Source of the DNA: JAPLKX01 sp035530195
GTDB taxonomy: Bacteria > Hydrogenedentota > Hydrogenedentia > Hydrogenedentales > SLHB01
Length of the DNA stretch: 64,000 bases
Direction: 5' to 3'
Assembly (NCBI GenBank): GCA_035530195.1
Contig: DATKVG010000160.1
Location: 1-64,000 of the forward strand
Below the pieces are notes generated by a model. That model searched no databases and was not told the DNA's origin. It saw only the letters and a list, made by a program, of their open reading frames with translations. Positions 1 through 7,539 of the stretch are shown piece by piece. Both the position numbers and the translations under genes were made by a program. The first letter of the stretch is position 1. Each line of letters begins with the position of its first letter.

Positions 1-1
1 C

Positions 2-691
2 GTCGAGCCGGCAAAACTCGAAACCGACTTTCCGCGGGCGGTCGAGGCGGTGCGTGCGGCTGGCAGCGAGGTCTACATGATTTCGACTACGCTGTTCAGC
101 GGCGACGATCCCGAAGCCCGACCCATCATGGCCATGGCACAAAAACTGGGGATTCCGTATGTCCGGATCGGCGGGCAGATGTACAGCCGCGACAAGAATC
201 CCGCGGAAGAGTTGCCGGCGTTCACGGAACAGTTGCGGTCGCTGGCGGCGCTGGCCGAGGAGTACGGTCTGACGCTCGGGTACCACAACCATTCCGGGTA
301 CGGCAACGTGGGCGGGCCCATCTGGGACCTCTACGAGATGATTAAGGCCGTCGGCTCGCCGCGGCTGGGCTCGAATTTCGATGGCGCCCACGCCGCGGCC
401 GAGGGCGCGTTCGGCGTGTGGCAAACCAACGCGCGGCTGATGGCGCCTCACGTCAAGATGATGGCCGTGAAGGATTTCATTTGGAACAAGAACAAGCCGG
501 CGTGGGTGGCGCTCGGCAAAGGCATCGTGCGGACGGCGGAAGTTTTCAAGATTATGCGGGCGGCGGGTTTCTCAGGGCCGGTCTCGATGCATTTCGAGTA
601 CAAGGTTAAAGACAACAACGCGATGCTGGCGGAGATTAAAGACGCCGCGGTGACGTGTCGGGCGGAGATGAAGAAAGCGGGGTATGGATGA
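2..691 (+). CDS. Sugar phosphate isomerase/epimerase (xylose isomerase-like TIM barrel), 5'-truncated
   Basis: The reading frame is open from base 2, so the gene starts before the window; the GTG at 50 is probably internal. The visible 229 or so residues end in the usual C-terminal half of the AP-endonuclease-2/xylose-isomerase-like family. Metal- and substrate-site motifs are visible: YHNHSG, then NFDGAHA, then VKDFIW and finally MHFEYKV, which supply the His, Asp and Glu ligands typical of these barrels. Members isomerise or epimerise sugars or inositol derivatives in the cytoplasm; some are exported. The substrate cannot be read from the sequence. The stop codon lies inside the first unit of a heptamer repeat array. 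Family is confident, function within it is not. Confidence 0.8.
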   Translation, partial: VEPAKLETDFPRAVEAVRAAGSEVYMISTTLFSGDDPEARPIMAMAQKLGIPYVRIGGQMYSRDKNPAEELPAFTEQLRSLAALAEEYGLTLGYHNHSGYGNVGGPIWDLYEMIKAVGSPRLGSNFDGAHAAAEGAFGVWQTNARLMAPHVKMMAVKDFIWNKNKPAWVALGKGIVRTAEVFKIMRAAGFSGPVSMHFEYKVKDNNAMLAEIKDAAVTCRAEMKKAGYG

Positions 692-745
692 TTGCAGATT
701 GTCGATTGTCGATTGCAGATTGTCGATTGTTGATTGTTGATTGAG
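690..745. repeat. Heptamer tandem array (8 x GATTGNN)
   Basis: Eight consecutive 7-base units starting at 690: GATTGCA, GATTGTC, GATTGTC, GATTGCA, GATTGTC, GATTGTT, GATTGTT, GATTGAG. The first unit overlaps the stop codon of the upstream gene (689-691). No coding function is seen. It belongs to the set of short-period arrays described in the findings. Confidence 0.9.
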
Positions 746-789
746 GCCGAGGTGGAGAGAAGGGGCTAAAGGTGGGTTTGGAGGAGGGA

Positions 790-825
790 GTGGACGTTGT
801 TGACAGTGTGGACGCTGTGGACGAA
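790..825. repeat. Nonamer tandem array (4 x GTGGACGNN)
   Basis: Four 9-base units: GTGGACGTT, GTTGACAGT, GTGGACGCT, GTGGACGAA. The array ends 15 bases before the mtnP start codon, so it sits in the 5' leader of that gene and only 44 bases after the heptamer array of 690-745. Confidence 0.85.
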
Positions 826-839
826 GATAGAAGGGCAGC

Positions 840-1610
840 ATGAAGATTGGTATCATCGGCGGTTCGGGGTTGGATGATCCGAACCTGTTGCACGATTTTG
901 ATCAGGTTGAGGTGGACACGCCGTACGGGAAACCGTCGTCGTCGCTGACGTGCGGGGTGTTGAACGGGGCGGATGTGTATATCCTGGCGCGGCACGGGTA
1001 CGATCATTCGCTGATGCCGACGCGGGTGCCGTTCCGGGCGAACATCTGGGCGCTCAAGAAGTCGGGGTGCACGCACGTGCTGGCGACGACGGCGTGCGGA
1101 TCGCTGCGCGAGGACATCCAGCCGGGCCATATCGTGTTTCCCGACCAGTTCATCGATCACACGCGCCATCGGCCGCTGACGTTCCACGATGACAAGGTGG
1201 TGCACACGCCCATGGCCGATCCGTTCTGCGGGCCGCTGCGGCTGCTGCTGTCGGAATCGGCATCGCGGGTCGGCCTCTGCTACCATCCAACCGGCACCAT
1301 CATCACCATCGAAGGGCCGCGGTTCAGCACGCGGGCGGAGTCGAACATGTTCCGGGCGTGGGGCGCGGACATTATCAACATGTCGACGGTGCCGGAAGTG
1401 GTCCTGGCGCGGGAGGCGGGCATTTGCTACCAGTCCATCGCTATGTCGACCGATTACGATTGCTGGAAGGAAGACGAGGCGCCGGTGACGTGGGAGATGA
1501 TCGTCCAGCGGATGGAACAAAACGCGGAGAACGTCAAGCGGCTCCTAATCGACACCATCCCACACATCACCGAAGACGCCTGCCCGTGCCGGGAAAACAG
1601 CTTCGACTAA
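840..1610 (+). CDS. mtnP: S-methyl-5'-thioadenosine phosphorylase
   Basis: A 256-residue purine nucleoside phosphorylase of the MTAP subfamily. It phosphorolyses 5'-methylthioadenosine to adenine and 5-methylthioribose-1-phosphate in methionine salvage. The N-terminal IGIIGGSGLDD is the phosphate-binding start of the family; TTACGSLRED, the GPRFSTRAE phosphate-site motif, and MSTVPEVVLAREAGI followed by STDYDCWKE are all close to human MTAP and archaeal MTAPs. Length is normal. The start ATG follows a purine-rich stretch (AGAAGGGCAGC). No other methionine-salvage gene is nearby, and the AAACTGCC-loop repeat element follows downstream. The released adenine could connect with the distant NCS2 purine permease, but that is only inference. 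Confidence 0.93.
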   Translation: MKIGIIGGSGLDDPNLLHDFDQVEVDTPYGKPSSSLTCGVLNGADVYILARHGYDHSLMPTRVPFRANIWALKKSGCTHVLATTACGSLREDIQPGHIVFPDQFIDHTRHRPLTFHDDKVVHTPMADPFCGPLRLLLSESASRVGLCYHPTGTIITIEGPRFSTRAESNMFRAWGADIINMSTVPEVVLAREAGICYQSIAMSTDYDCWKEDEAPVTWEMIVQRMEQNAENVKRLLIDTIPHITEDACPCRENSFD

Positions 1611-1649
1611 TGCGCCGAGAACTACACGCTGTAATCTTCCGCCGCTGGA

Positions 1650-1772
1650 GCGAAAAACGGGGACAGAGAAGCTGGTGAAGAAGCAGCGTATGGGTTGGAA
1701 GCCCGCGAAAAGCGGGGACAGAGAAGCTTTCTTCAAACTGCCGAAGAAAGCGAGTCAGTCCCCGTTTTTCGC
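1650..1772. repeat. Palindromic GGGGAC element, long form (copy A)
   Basis: The outer arms are GCGAAAAACGGGGAC (1650-1664) and its exact reverse complement (1758-1772). A second internal left arm, GCGAAAAGCGGGGACAG, begins at about 1705. The inner stem is TTCTTC, loop AAACTGCC, GAAGAA. The layout matches the copy at 30170-30293 over about 125 bases. The element directly abuts the stop codon (TAA on the minus strand) of the 3,5-epimerase gene, so it could also act as a transcription terminator between two convergent genes. Confidence 0.85.
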
Positions 1773-2333
1773 TTAGAAACTGAAGTTGTATTCTGCGTGA
1801 TCGAGCGTGGGTGCGTTGGCGTCTTTTGGTGAGATGGTGCGCGGTTCGAACGGCCATTTGATGCCGATGGCTGGGTCGGCGTAATTGAGGGAGCGTTCGG
1901 CTTCGGGGACATGCACCTGCGTGCACTTGTAATGAACGAGTGTGTTTTCTTCGATTGCGAGGAACCCGTGGGCGAACCCCGGCGGCAGCCACAGGGCCAG
2001 CGGCTCGGCCGCGTTCAACTCGCACCCAAACCACTTGCCAAACGTGGGCGAGCCGTTGCGCAGGTCGACGCCCACGTCGTAGACGGCGCCCGAAAGCACG
2101 CGGATCAGCTTGCCCATGCCGTGGGGCTCGAGTTGGTAGTGGAGCCCGCGCAACACGCCGCGGCGGGACAGGCTGAGGTTGTCCTGTACGAACTCGTGCG
2201 CGAATCCCGCCTCAGCCCATACGGAGCACGAGTAGAGTTCGGCGAAAAAGCCCCTGTTGTCGGCGGCGCAACCCGTCTCGACGAGCAGCACGCCGGGGAA
2301 ATCGGTTTGCGTGAACTTGACAGGCATGGGCAT
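1773..2333 (-). CDS. rfbC: dTDP-4-dehydrorhamnose 3,5-epimerase
   Basis: A 186-residue RmlC-type cupin, the usual length for the family. It epimerises C3 and C5 of dTDP-4-keto-6-deoxyglucose in rhamnose or related deoxysugar synthesis for cell-surface polysaccharide. Visible family motifs are DNRGFFAELY, QDNLSLSRRGVLRGLHYQ with the catalytic His, VDLRNGSPTFGKW, and WLPPGFAHGFLA. The start is ATG at 2333, or the ATG two codons later. The other rml genes are not in the window, so it is either an isolated pathway gene or part of another deoxysugar route. Its stop codon lies directly against the palindromic element at 1650-1772. Confidence 0.93.
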   Translation of the reverse strand: MPMPVKFTQTDFPGVLLVETGCAADNRGFFAELYSCSVWAEAGFAHEFVQDNLSLSRRGVLRGLHYQLEPHGMGKLIRVLSGAVYDVGVDLRNGSPTFGKWFGCELNAAEPLALWLPPGFAHGFLAIEENTLVHYKCTQVHVPEAERSLNYADPAIGIKWPFEPRTISPKDANAPTLDHAEYNFSF

Positions 2334-2351
2334 AGGGCAACAGTTCCTTCT

Positions 2352-2840
2352 TCACCAATAGCGGGAATCGGCAAGGAAAAAGAACGTCATGGCCAAAATC
2401 AACGACACCACCATCCCAATTAGAACGACGGTTCCTTGTATCCCTTCCGCTTCCACCAGGCTCCTCTGCAAGGCCAACATTAGAAGAAAACAAACGACTG
2501 CGCTCAAGGCTCCCAGCCGTTGGAATCTCCTGGCGCGATTGAACACGTCAGAGTGTTGCTTTACCACAATCCCTTGTCTTATGGGGTATACCGCGCTTAA
2601 AACAACAATGGCAATCAGTAAGAACAGGACTGCAAACACTTGTGGAACGCGTAGGGCAACGAGAGAAAACCCCAAAATCAACCCCAGAAGAATCAACCCC
2701 AACCGGACGTTGAGCCGCTTCGATCGGGCAACCTCGAAGTAACAGAATAAGCCGCAGGATGGACAGCCAACTTTAGTTAAGAAGGCCAGCCTGATGCGTG
2801 TCGCAACAGGAAACTCATGTTCGCAGTGTGGACAGCGCAT
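2352..2840 (-). CDS. Hypothetical membrane protein with N-terminal zinc ribbon
   Basis: A 162-residue protein beginning MRCPHCEHEFPV, with a second CPSC pair near residue 28: a CxxC...CxxC zinc-ribbon pattern. Four strongly hydrophobic segments follow (roughly residues 46-64, 67-86, 108-125 and 137-156), so it is an inner-membrane protein with a cytoplasmic zinc ribbon. No enzymatic motif is seen and I do not recognise the family. Base composition is visibly more AT-rich than its neighbours, which suggests a different origin. It ends 18 bases upstream of rfbC on the same strand and may be cotranscribed with it. Confidence 0.7.
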   Translation of the reverse strand: MRCPHCEHEFPVATRIRLAFLTKVGCPSCGLFCYFEVARSKRLNVRLGLILLGLILGFSLVALRVPQVFAVLFLLIAIVVLSAVYPIRQGIVVKQHSDVFNRARRFQRLGALSAVVCFLLMLALQRSLVEAEGIQGTVVLIGMVVSLILAMTFFFLADSRYW

Positions 2841-2872
2841 GACAACCTCGTGTGAAGCGCAAATTTTGTCAC

Positions 2873-2951
2873 GCCCTTACAGGGCTAGCATTAATTATGA
2901 CCCTTTTCCTGGGGCGTTGCCCCAGGCTGACATGTCTCGCCCCTGCGGGGC
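2873..2951. repeat. Cluster of three short hairpins
   Basis: Three consecutive short inverted repeats: GCCCT/AGGGC (2873-2885), CCTGGGGC/GCCCCAGG (2909-2926) and GCCCC/GGGGC (2939-2951). The stretch lies between the divergent-looking ends of the zinc-ribbon gene start and the GH172 gene stop, both on the minus strand. Similar three-hairpin units recur in environmental genomes as dispersed repeats; here I see only this copy. Confidence 0.6.
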
Positions 2952-3024
2952 TTATTCCAGACTGCCCCATTCAGCGAACGTGGCCAACGGCTCTCGGTCG
3001 GCGACCGAGAGTTGCTTCAGCGAC

Positions 3025-4524
3025 CTACATAGGCCCGACGCGGAAGCAGTCGACGCCGGCGAAATAGCCTGTGGATTTCTCGTTTTTGCCGGTGATGCGC
3101 AACTCGCAGGTATTATTTTCGCCTTCATTGACGGTGATGGTGAAATCGGCTTTGCGGCGGACGACGCTTTCGGCGTAGCCGTCCCACTCACCGATTTTCT
3201 GGCCGTTGAACCAGAGTTCGCACAGGCCGTAGTCGGGCGCAGCCGTGTACCAGACTTCGAGCTTGTAGGTTCCGGCTCCGCCAGCCGGGATCGATGGGAC
3301 GGGCAGGGCGTACGTGACCGGTGCTTCGGGACGGAACCACAGTTGGGCGCTGTCGCTCCACTGGTCTTTGAACCCGCCCATGGGCTGGACGGTTACTTCG
3401 GGTTTTTTGATGACTTCGGCCATTTTCTCGGCTTCCTCGGCGCCTTCTTCGGTAAAGAGCGTGACATCGGCGGGGAGGCGGTTGTCGGCGGCGGGCAGCG
3501 GGCCGAACGGCACGTGCGGTTCGGTCTGGTACCAATAGCCGACAGACGAGAAGTCGTCGCTGCGGTCGTTTGCGTGGCCGTGCTCGATGGTCACGCGGAT
3601 GGATTGGGTGAACGGAATCGGATCGGTGATGTGATAGCGATAAACGTTCCAGAGTTCGTTGCGTTTATGGTCGCCGCGCAGCGGGCACCCGAGGAAATTG
3701 CTGCTGAACGCGGGGCCGTAGCACCACGCCCCGCAGAAGTAATCTTCGGACCCAGTGCCGTTCAGCGAAGGTTTTTCCTCGCCGTCGATGTAGATCATGT
3801 CATCGCCTTCGCCCCACCAGCCATCGGCCCGGTTGTGGATCGAGAGGTTGACGCCGACGTAGTGGCCGCGGCCCTTGGCGTCGACGAACGTGTAATTCTG
3901 GCCGGGCGTGCACGGATACTCCTGGCGGTACTGGGCGTGGAAATAACCTACGTCTTCGGGCGCGGCATCGGCCGACGAGACGTCGTATTGCTGGTAATCG
4001 ACGTAGTAGTAAAAAGCGTTGCAGGGTTCTGGGCCGTCGTTGGTGAGCGTGACCAGAGCGCCGTTGGCAAACGGCATGCGCCAAAAACAGTTCAGGGCGT
4101 TTTGCGTGCCCATCTGGATCGGGAAGCTCGAGTACTGGTAGTAGCGCGAATGGCCGAGGCCGAAAAAGTCGCCGATGGGCGCCTCGACCGACGGGTTCTC
4201 CTCGCCGTCCCAGTATGCACGGAGCACGAGGTTCTTGAGATGGTGCGGGTCGTGCGAAGAGATCGTCACCCAGATATGGGTGATTGCGCCGGGCCCGTCA
4301 ATCTTGGCAAGTTGCCTAGTTTCGCCGGGCTGGATCGGCCAATCCTGGCGGCCGTCGGCGTTGCCGCCGGACGGGTCGAAGCTCGACTGCCGCGCCGCCT
4401 TGAACAGCTTGAGCCGCGGCAGGTCTTCGAGACTTCCTTCCGCGACCGCGGATATGGCGAAGGCCAGCACGCAAAGGGTCGAGAGCATGAGGCACGAGAT
4501 TCTGAGATAGTTTTTGTTGGACAT
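3025..4524 (-). CDS. GH172 (DUF2961) secreted glycoside hydrolase
   Basis: A 499-residue protein. I chose the ATG at 4524 because a GGGAAAGG Shine-Dalgarno sits 8 bases before it and a signal peptide follows directly (MSNKNYLRIS, hydrophobic core, cleavage near AVAEG). The body carries the DUF2961 landmarks: GAITHIWVTI, APIGDFFGLGHS, MPFANGALVTLTN, and NGTGSEDYFCGAWC with conserved acidic residues. Characterised members of this family are GH172 enzymes acting on difructose anhydrides or D-arabinofuranosides, built on a jelly-roll trimer. The last 120 or so residues (from about 375) look like a separate beta-sandwich carbohydrate-binding-type domain (YKLEVWYTAAPDYG to GVDCFRVGPM). The real substrate is unknown. 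It lies next to a GH27 gene on the same strand. Confidence 0.85.
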   Translation of the reverse strand: MSNKNYLRISCLMLSTLCVLAFAISAVAEGSLEDLPRLKLFKAARQSSFDPSGGNADGRQDWPIQPGETRQLAKIDGPGAITHIWVTISSHDPHHLKNLVLRAYWDGEENPSVEAPIGDFFGLGHSRYYQYSSFPIQMGTQNALNCFWRMPFANGALVTLTNDGPEPCNAFYYYVDYQQYDVSSADAAPEDVGYFHAQYRQEYPCTPGQNYTFVDAKGRGHYVGVNLSIHNRADGWWGEGDDMIYIDGEEKPSLNGTGSEDYFCGAWCYGPAFSSNFLGCPLRGDHKRNELWNVYRYHITDPIPFTQSIRVTIEHGHANDRSDDFSSVGYWYQTEPHVPFGPLPAADNRLPADVTLFTEEGAEEAEKMAEVIKKPEVTVQPMGGFKDQWSDSAQLWFRPEAPVTYALPVPSIPAGGAGTYKLEVWYTAAPDYGLCELWFNGQKIGEWDGYAESVVRRKADFTITVNEGENNTCELRITGKNEKSTGYFAGVDCFRVGPM

Positions 4525-4615
4525 GACCGCGCCTTTCCCAAGTTTCCCCACGGGCCCACAGTGGTTGCGGGGCACATGCTAGCATTTGCGGCCATTCCCC
4601 GGCAAACAAACAGTA

Positions 4616-4638
4616 GGCGCGGGCGTCTCGCCCGCGCC
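4616..4638. repeat. GGCG-TCT-CGCC hairpin repeat
   Basis: A perfect 10-bp inverted repeat, GGCGCGGGCG / CGCCCGCGCC, with loop TCT. Related hairpins with loop AGA occur at 30139-30159 and, degenerate, at 59815-59834. Confidence 0.7.
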
Positions 4639-4763
4639 GTCCAGACCACGGGCTGCGACCAATGGTCAGACCTGTGGTCAACTAAGAACCGGAACCATCA
4701 GAGCTTCTTGCGATCAAGACGCTTTTCGTGTGGAGCATCGGTCAGCCCTTTGGCTGCGGTGCA

Positions 4764-4855
4764 CGAAAAAAGGGGACGCTGCCCTTATTTCCCGCGGCAG
4801 CGTGGTCCAAGAATGAGGGCATACACGGAAATAAGGGCAGCGTCCCCTTTTTTCG
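4764..4855. repeat. Palindromic GGGGACGCTGC element (copy E)
   Basis: Perfect 29-base arms (4764-4792 and 4827-4855) around a 34-base spacer. The arm core GGGGACGCTGC is shared with the element at 6379-6466, while the inner parts of the arms differ (CCCTTATTTCC here, ACTAATTTCC there). It starts 13 bases past the end of GH27 and is a strong potential hairpin in RNA. Confidence 0.9.
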
Positions 4856-4867
4856 AGAAGCCGGCGC

Positions 4868-6331
4868 CTACGAAAGTTTGATGAGGATGGCGCCGTGGGG
4901 CTGGACAGGGAAGGATGGCTGGGGGTCGATGTCCTGGCGGGTCCAGAGGTTGCGGAATTGTTTGGGGCCGGTGAGGCCGATCTCGGTTAGGTTGAGGGCG
5001 ATGTCGGCGCTGATGGGGCGGCGGTTGAACAGGCCTACGGCGAGTGAGCCGTCTTCGAGTTGTTTGTACCAGATTTCCTCGAGGCCGTTGCGGGAGATGC
5101 GCGATGCTTGTTTACTGAGCGGGTCTTGGTTGACGGCGATGACTTCGGGGTTTGCGAGGATGCTGCGGGTGAACTCGTCGAGTTGTGTGAGGTCGCAGCC
5201 GATGAGGAGCGGGGCGGCGAGGAGGCACCACAGGGTGATGTGTGTGACCTGCTCGTTCTTGGTGAGGCGGGTCGCGTGGAGAGACGGCCCCCAGCCGACT
5301 TGGCCGACGACGAGCATGTCGGGATCGTTCCAGCCGCCGGGGCCGGCAAACGGGCGTTTGTCGTCCTGGTTGAACCCGATGTTGGACATGCCGGCCCAAG
5401 TATCGTCGATGTCGGTGGTGGTTCTCCAGAGGTTTGCGCTGACGTCTCTCCCCCACTCCCAGACATTGGCCATGCCGTACTGGCAGAGGCTGTAGACGAT
5501 GTCGCGGCCGCACGTGTCGAGCGCGTCGCGCATGGGGCGGAACGGCTCCTGCATCTGTTGGCGCGAGGCGGTTTTCTCGTCGAGGATGTTGAGGTAGCTG
5601 CACCAGTCGTACTTGAGGTAGTCGAACCCCCACTCGGCGAACGTGCGTGCATCTGTTTGCTCGAAATGGTAGCTGCCCTCGTATCCCTGGCACGTTTTGG
5701 GCCCGGGCGACGAGTAGATGCCGATCTTGAGGCCTTTCGAGTGGACGTAATCGGCGAGCGCCTTCATGTCGGGAAACCGTTTGTTGGGCTTGAGCACGCC
5801 GTCGGGCCCCCTGCGGTCGGTCCATGAGTCGTCGATGTTCACGTACTGGTAGCCTTGCGCAGCGAGGCCCGAAGCAACCAGCGCGTCGGCGGCCGCGCGG
5901 ACTTTCGCGTCGTCAACGACGATTCCCCATGCGTTCCACGAGTTCCAGCCCATGGGCGGTGTGAGCGCAAGTTTTCTGTCGCCGCCGACGATAGTGAGCG
6001 TGGCGGTCGCGGCGCCCCGAGCATTGGAAACGGTAATGGCCACGTCGGTTGTGCCTGCGGATTCAAGCGTGCCGGCGATGATGCCTGTCGTGACGTCCAG
6101 CGAAAGGCCCGCGGGGAGGTTTTGTGCGGTGTAACTGAGCGGCGGCTCGCCCGTGGCGGGAATGCGGAAGAGAAACGGTTTGCCGGGCGTGGCGCCGGTG
6201 ATTCTGGGCGAGTTGATGGCTGGTTCGGGCGCAAGACTCGAGGCCGGCCAGACGGCGGGTTGTGGGTCAGGCGCGCCGGCCGCGGCAGCGGCGAAGGCCA
6301 GCAAAAAAACTATGGGACATATGGGACACAT
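4868..6331 (-). CDS. Secreted alpha-galactosidase, GH27, with N-terminal Ig-like domain
   Basis: A 487-residue exported enzyme releasing terminal alpha-galactose. A signal peptide (MCPICPIVFLLAFAAAAAGA) precedes a putative-Ig (He_PIG-type) domain at about residues 30-115 (PFLFRIPATGEPPLSYTAQNLP to ATLTIVGG). The GH27 barrel then begins at LTPPMGWNSWNAWG. Catalytic residues are visible: the nucleophile Asp in YLKYDWC and the acid/base Asp in LWRTTTDIDDTW; GGWNDPDMLVVG and a C-terminal beta domain follow. The frame stays open to 6436, but the extra 35 codons are encoded by the repeat element at 6379-6466, so I prefer ATG 6331. That start codon lies inside a nonamer array, so the leader is repeat-derived. 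Confidence 0.9.
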   Translation of the reverse strand: MCPICPIVFLLAFAAAAAGAPDPQPAVWPASSLAPEPAINSPRITGATPGKPFLFRIPATGEPPLSYTAQNLPAGLSLDVTTGIIAGTLESAGTTDVAITVSNARGAATATLTIVGGDRKLALTPPMGWNSWNAWGIVVDDAKVRAAADALVASGLAAQGYQYVNIDDSWTDRRGPDGVLKPNKRFPDMKALADYVHSKGLKIGIYSSPGPKTCQGYEGSYHFEQTDARTFAEWGFDYLKYDWCSYLNILDEKTASRQQMQEPFRPMRDALDTCGRDIVYSLCQYGMANVWEWGRDVSANLWRTTTDIDDTWAGMSNIGFNQDDKRPFAGPGGWNDPDMLVVGQVGWGPSLHATRLTKNEQVTHITLWCLLAAPLLIGCDLTQLDEFTRSILANPEVIAVNQDPLSKQASRISRNGLEEIWYKQLEDGSLAVGLFNRRPISADIALNLTEIGLTGPKQFRNLWTRQDIDPQPSFPVQPHGAILIKLS

Positions 6332-6350
6332 AGGACGTATGGGACCTATA
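6311..6350. repeat. Nonamer tandem array over the GH27 start
   Basis: Units of 9 bases: TATGGGACA, TATGGGACA, CATAGGACG, TATGGGACC, TATAG. The GH27 start codon (minus strand, 6329-6331) falls in the third unit, and the first codons of the signal peptide are array sequence. Confidence 0.85.
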
Positions 6351-6378
6351 GCAGAATGGCCAGTCGAAAGCAAGACGA

Positions 6379-6466
6379 AATTTGGGGACGCTGCACTAAT
6401 TTCCGGCAGAGCACCTTTTGCTGAAACGAGGAGCAATGACGGAAATTAGTGCAGCGTCCCCAAATT
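6379..6466. repeat. Palindromic GGGGACGCTGC element (copy F)
   Basis: Perfect 26-base arms (6379-6404 and 6441-6466) with a 36-base spacer. It sits between the divergent GH27 and SDR genes and shares its GGGGACGCTGC core with copy E at 4764-4855. The two copies flank the GH27 gene almost symmetrically. Confidence 0.9.
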
Positions 6467-6537
6467 AGGGGTTGACGGGGTGTCGGGGTTTCTGCAAGAC
6501 TGCGGTCGGCGGGTGGGCGCTGGGTGGGAAGTGACTG

Positions 6538-7527
6538 ATGAAGACGCTTGAAGGCCGACAGGTTCTGGTGCTGGGTGGGCTGGGTTTTATCGGCAGCAAC
6601 CTGGCCGTCCGTTGCTGCGACCTTGGCGCGCGCGTCACGGTTTATGATTCGCTGATGGACCACGGCGGCGGCAACCTGACGAACCTCGACGGGTACCGCG
6701 AGAGGATCTCGGTCGTTATCAATGATATCCGCGACTTCAACCTGATCAACCGGACCGTGGCGACGGCGGACCTGGTGTTCAACTGCGCGGGCCACACGTC
6801 GCACACCTATTCGCTGGAGGACCCGTTCCTCGATATCGCAATAAACTGCAAGGGTTCGATGAACGTGCTCGAGTCGGTTCGCCGGGACAACCCGGCCGCG
6901 CAGGTCGTCTACATCGGTACGAGCACGCAGTGCGGCGCGATGGTGCGTGACCCGATTGACGAGCAGCACCCCGAGTTTCCGCTCGATGTCTATTCGGCCA
7001 ACAAGAGCGTGGCCGAGAAGTATCACCTGATTTATCACAAGGTGCATCAGCTCAAGACGCACGTGGTCCGGCTGGCGAACATTTACGGCCCCCGCGCCAA
7101 TATCAAGAGCCGGGACAGCGGCGTGCTGAATTATTTCATCGGGCTGGCGCTGCAGGGCAAGCCGCTGACGATTTTCGGCGAAGGCCGGCAACGCCGAAAC
7201 ATGCTGTACGTGGACGACTGCGTGGACGCCCTGCTCGCCGTGGCTTTGTCGGAGGAACATTATGGGGAGATGTTCTTTGCGGCGGGCGACACGGAGTTGT
7301 CGGTGAGCGCGTTCGCGGAGACCGTGGTCAAGGTGATGGGGAAGGGCGACGTGAAGCAGGTGGCGTGGCCGGCGGAATGGGTGTCGCTGGACGTAGGGGA
7401 CGTTTCGATCTCGAACGCGAAGATTCGGCGGATGGTGGGATGGGCGCCCAAGACGAACCTCGAGGAAGGACTGGCGCTGACGCGGGACTTTTTTGAATCG
7501 CGGCTGGCCGACTACTTGGGAAAATGA
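6538..7527 (+). CDS. NAD-dependent epimerase/dehydratase (extended SDR, nucleotide-sugar type)
   Basis: A 329-residue extended short-chain dehydrogenase. The Rossmann motif GGLGFIGSN is at residues 14-22, NCAGHTSH is the NAG-like motif, IGTSTQCG carries the catalytic Ser/Thr, and YSANK the catalytic Tyr and Lys. RLANIYGPRA and the GRQRRNMLYVDDCVDAL stretch are typical of GalE, RfbB and GDP-mannose dehydratase relatives. It probably acts on a nucleotide-activated sugar with bound NAD. Which reaction is not decidable. It is followed after 12 bases by the aldo/keto reductase gene, so the two are likely cotranscribed. Confidence 0.85.
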   Translation: MKTLEGRQVLVLGGLGFIGSNLAVRCCDLGARVTVYDSLMDHGGGNLTNLDGYRERISVVINDIRDFNLINRTVATADLVFNCAGHTSHTYSLEDPFLDIAINCKGSMNVLESVRRDNPAAQVVYIGTSTQCGAMVRDPIDEQHPEFPLDVYSANKSVAEKYHLIYHKVHQLKTHVVRLANIYGPRANIKSRDSGVLNYFIGLALQGKPLTIFGEGRQRRNMLYVDDCVDALLAVALSEEHYGEMFFAAGDTELSVSAFAETVVKVMGKGDVKQVAWPAEWVSLDVGDVSISNAKIRRMVGWAPKTNLEEGLALTRDFFESRLADYLGK

Positions 7528-7539
7528 TGGAAGAGTGAC

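Larger units (their letters stand above)
4525..4867. other. 343-base gap upstream of GH172 / downstream of GH27
   Basis: No gene is seen. The gap holds the GH172 Shine-Dalgarno, the hairpin at 4616-4638, an unremarkable stretch 4640-4760, and the large palindrome at 4764-4855. Both flanking genes read on the minus strand, so the palindrome could terminate the GH27 transcript. Confidence 0.6.

Noticed and set aside
690..745. CRISPR array
   Set aside because: The repeats are 7 bases without spacers; no cas genes and no 24-40 base repeat-spacer pattern anywhere in the window.
2794..4881. Long plus-strand open frame of 695 codons opposite the GH172 gene
   Set aside because: It is antisense to a well-supported glycosidase gene, has no recognisable domain and reflects GC-biased codon use.
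6332..6436. Longer GH27 start at 6436
   Set aside because: The added codons come from the palindromic element and would put a non-signal segment before the signal peptide.
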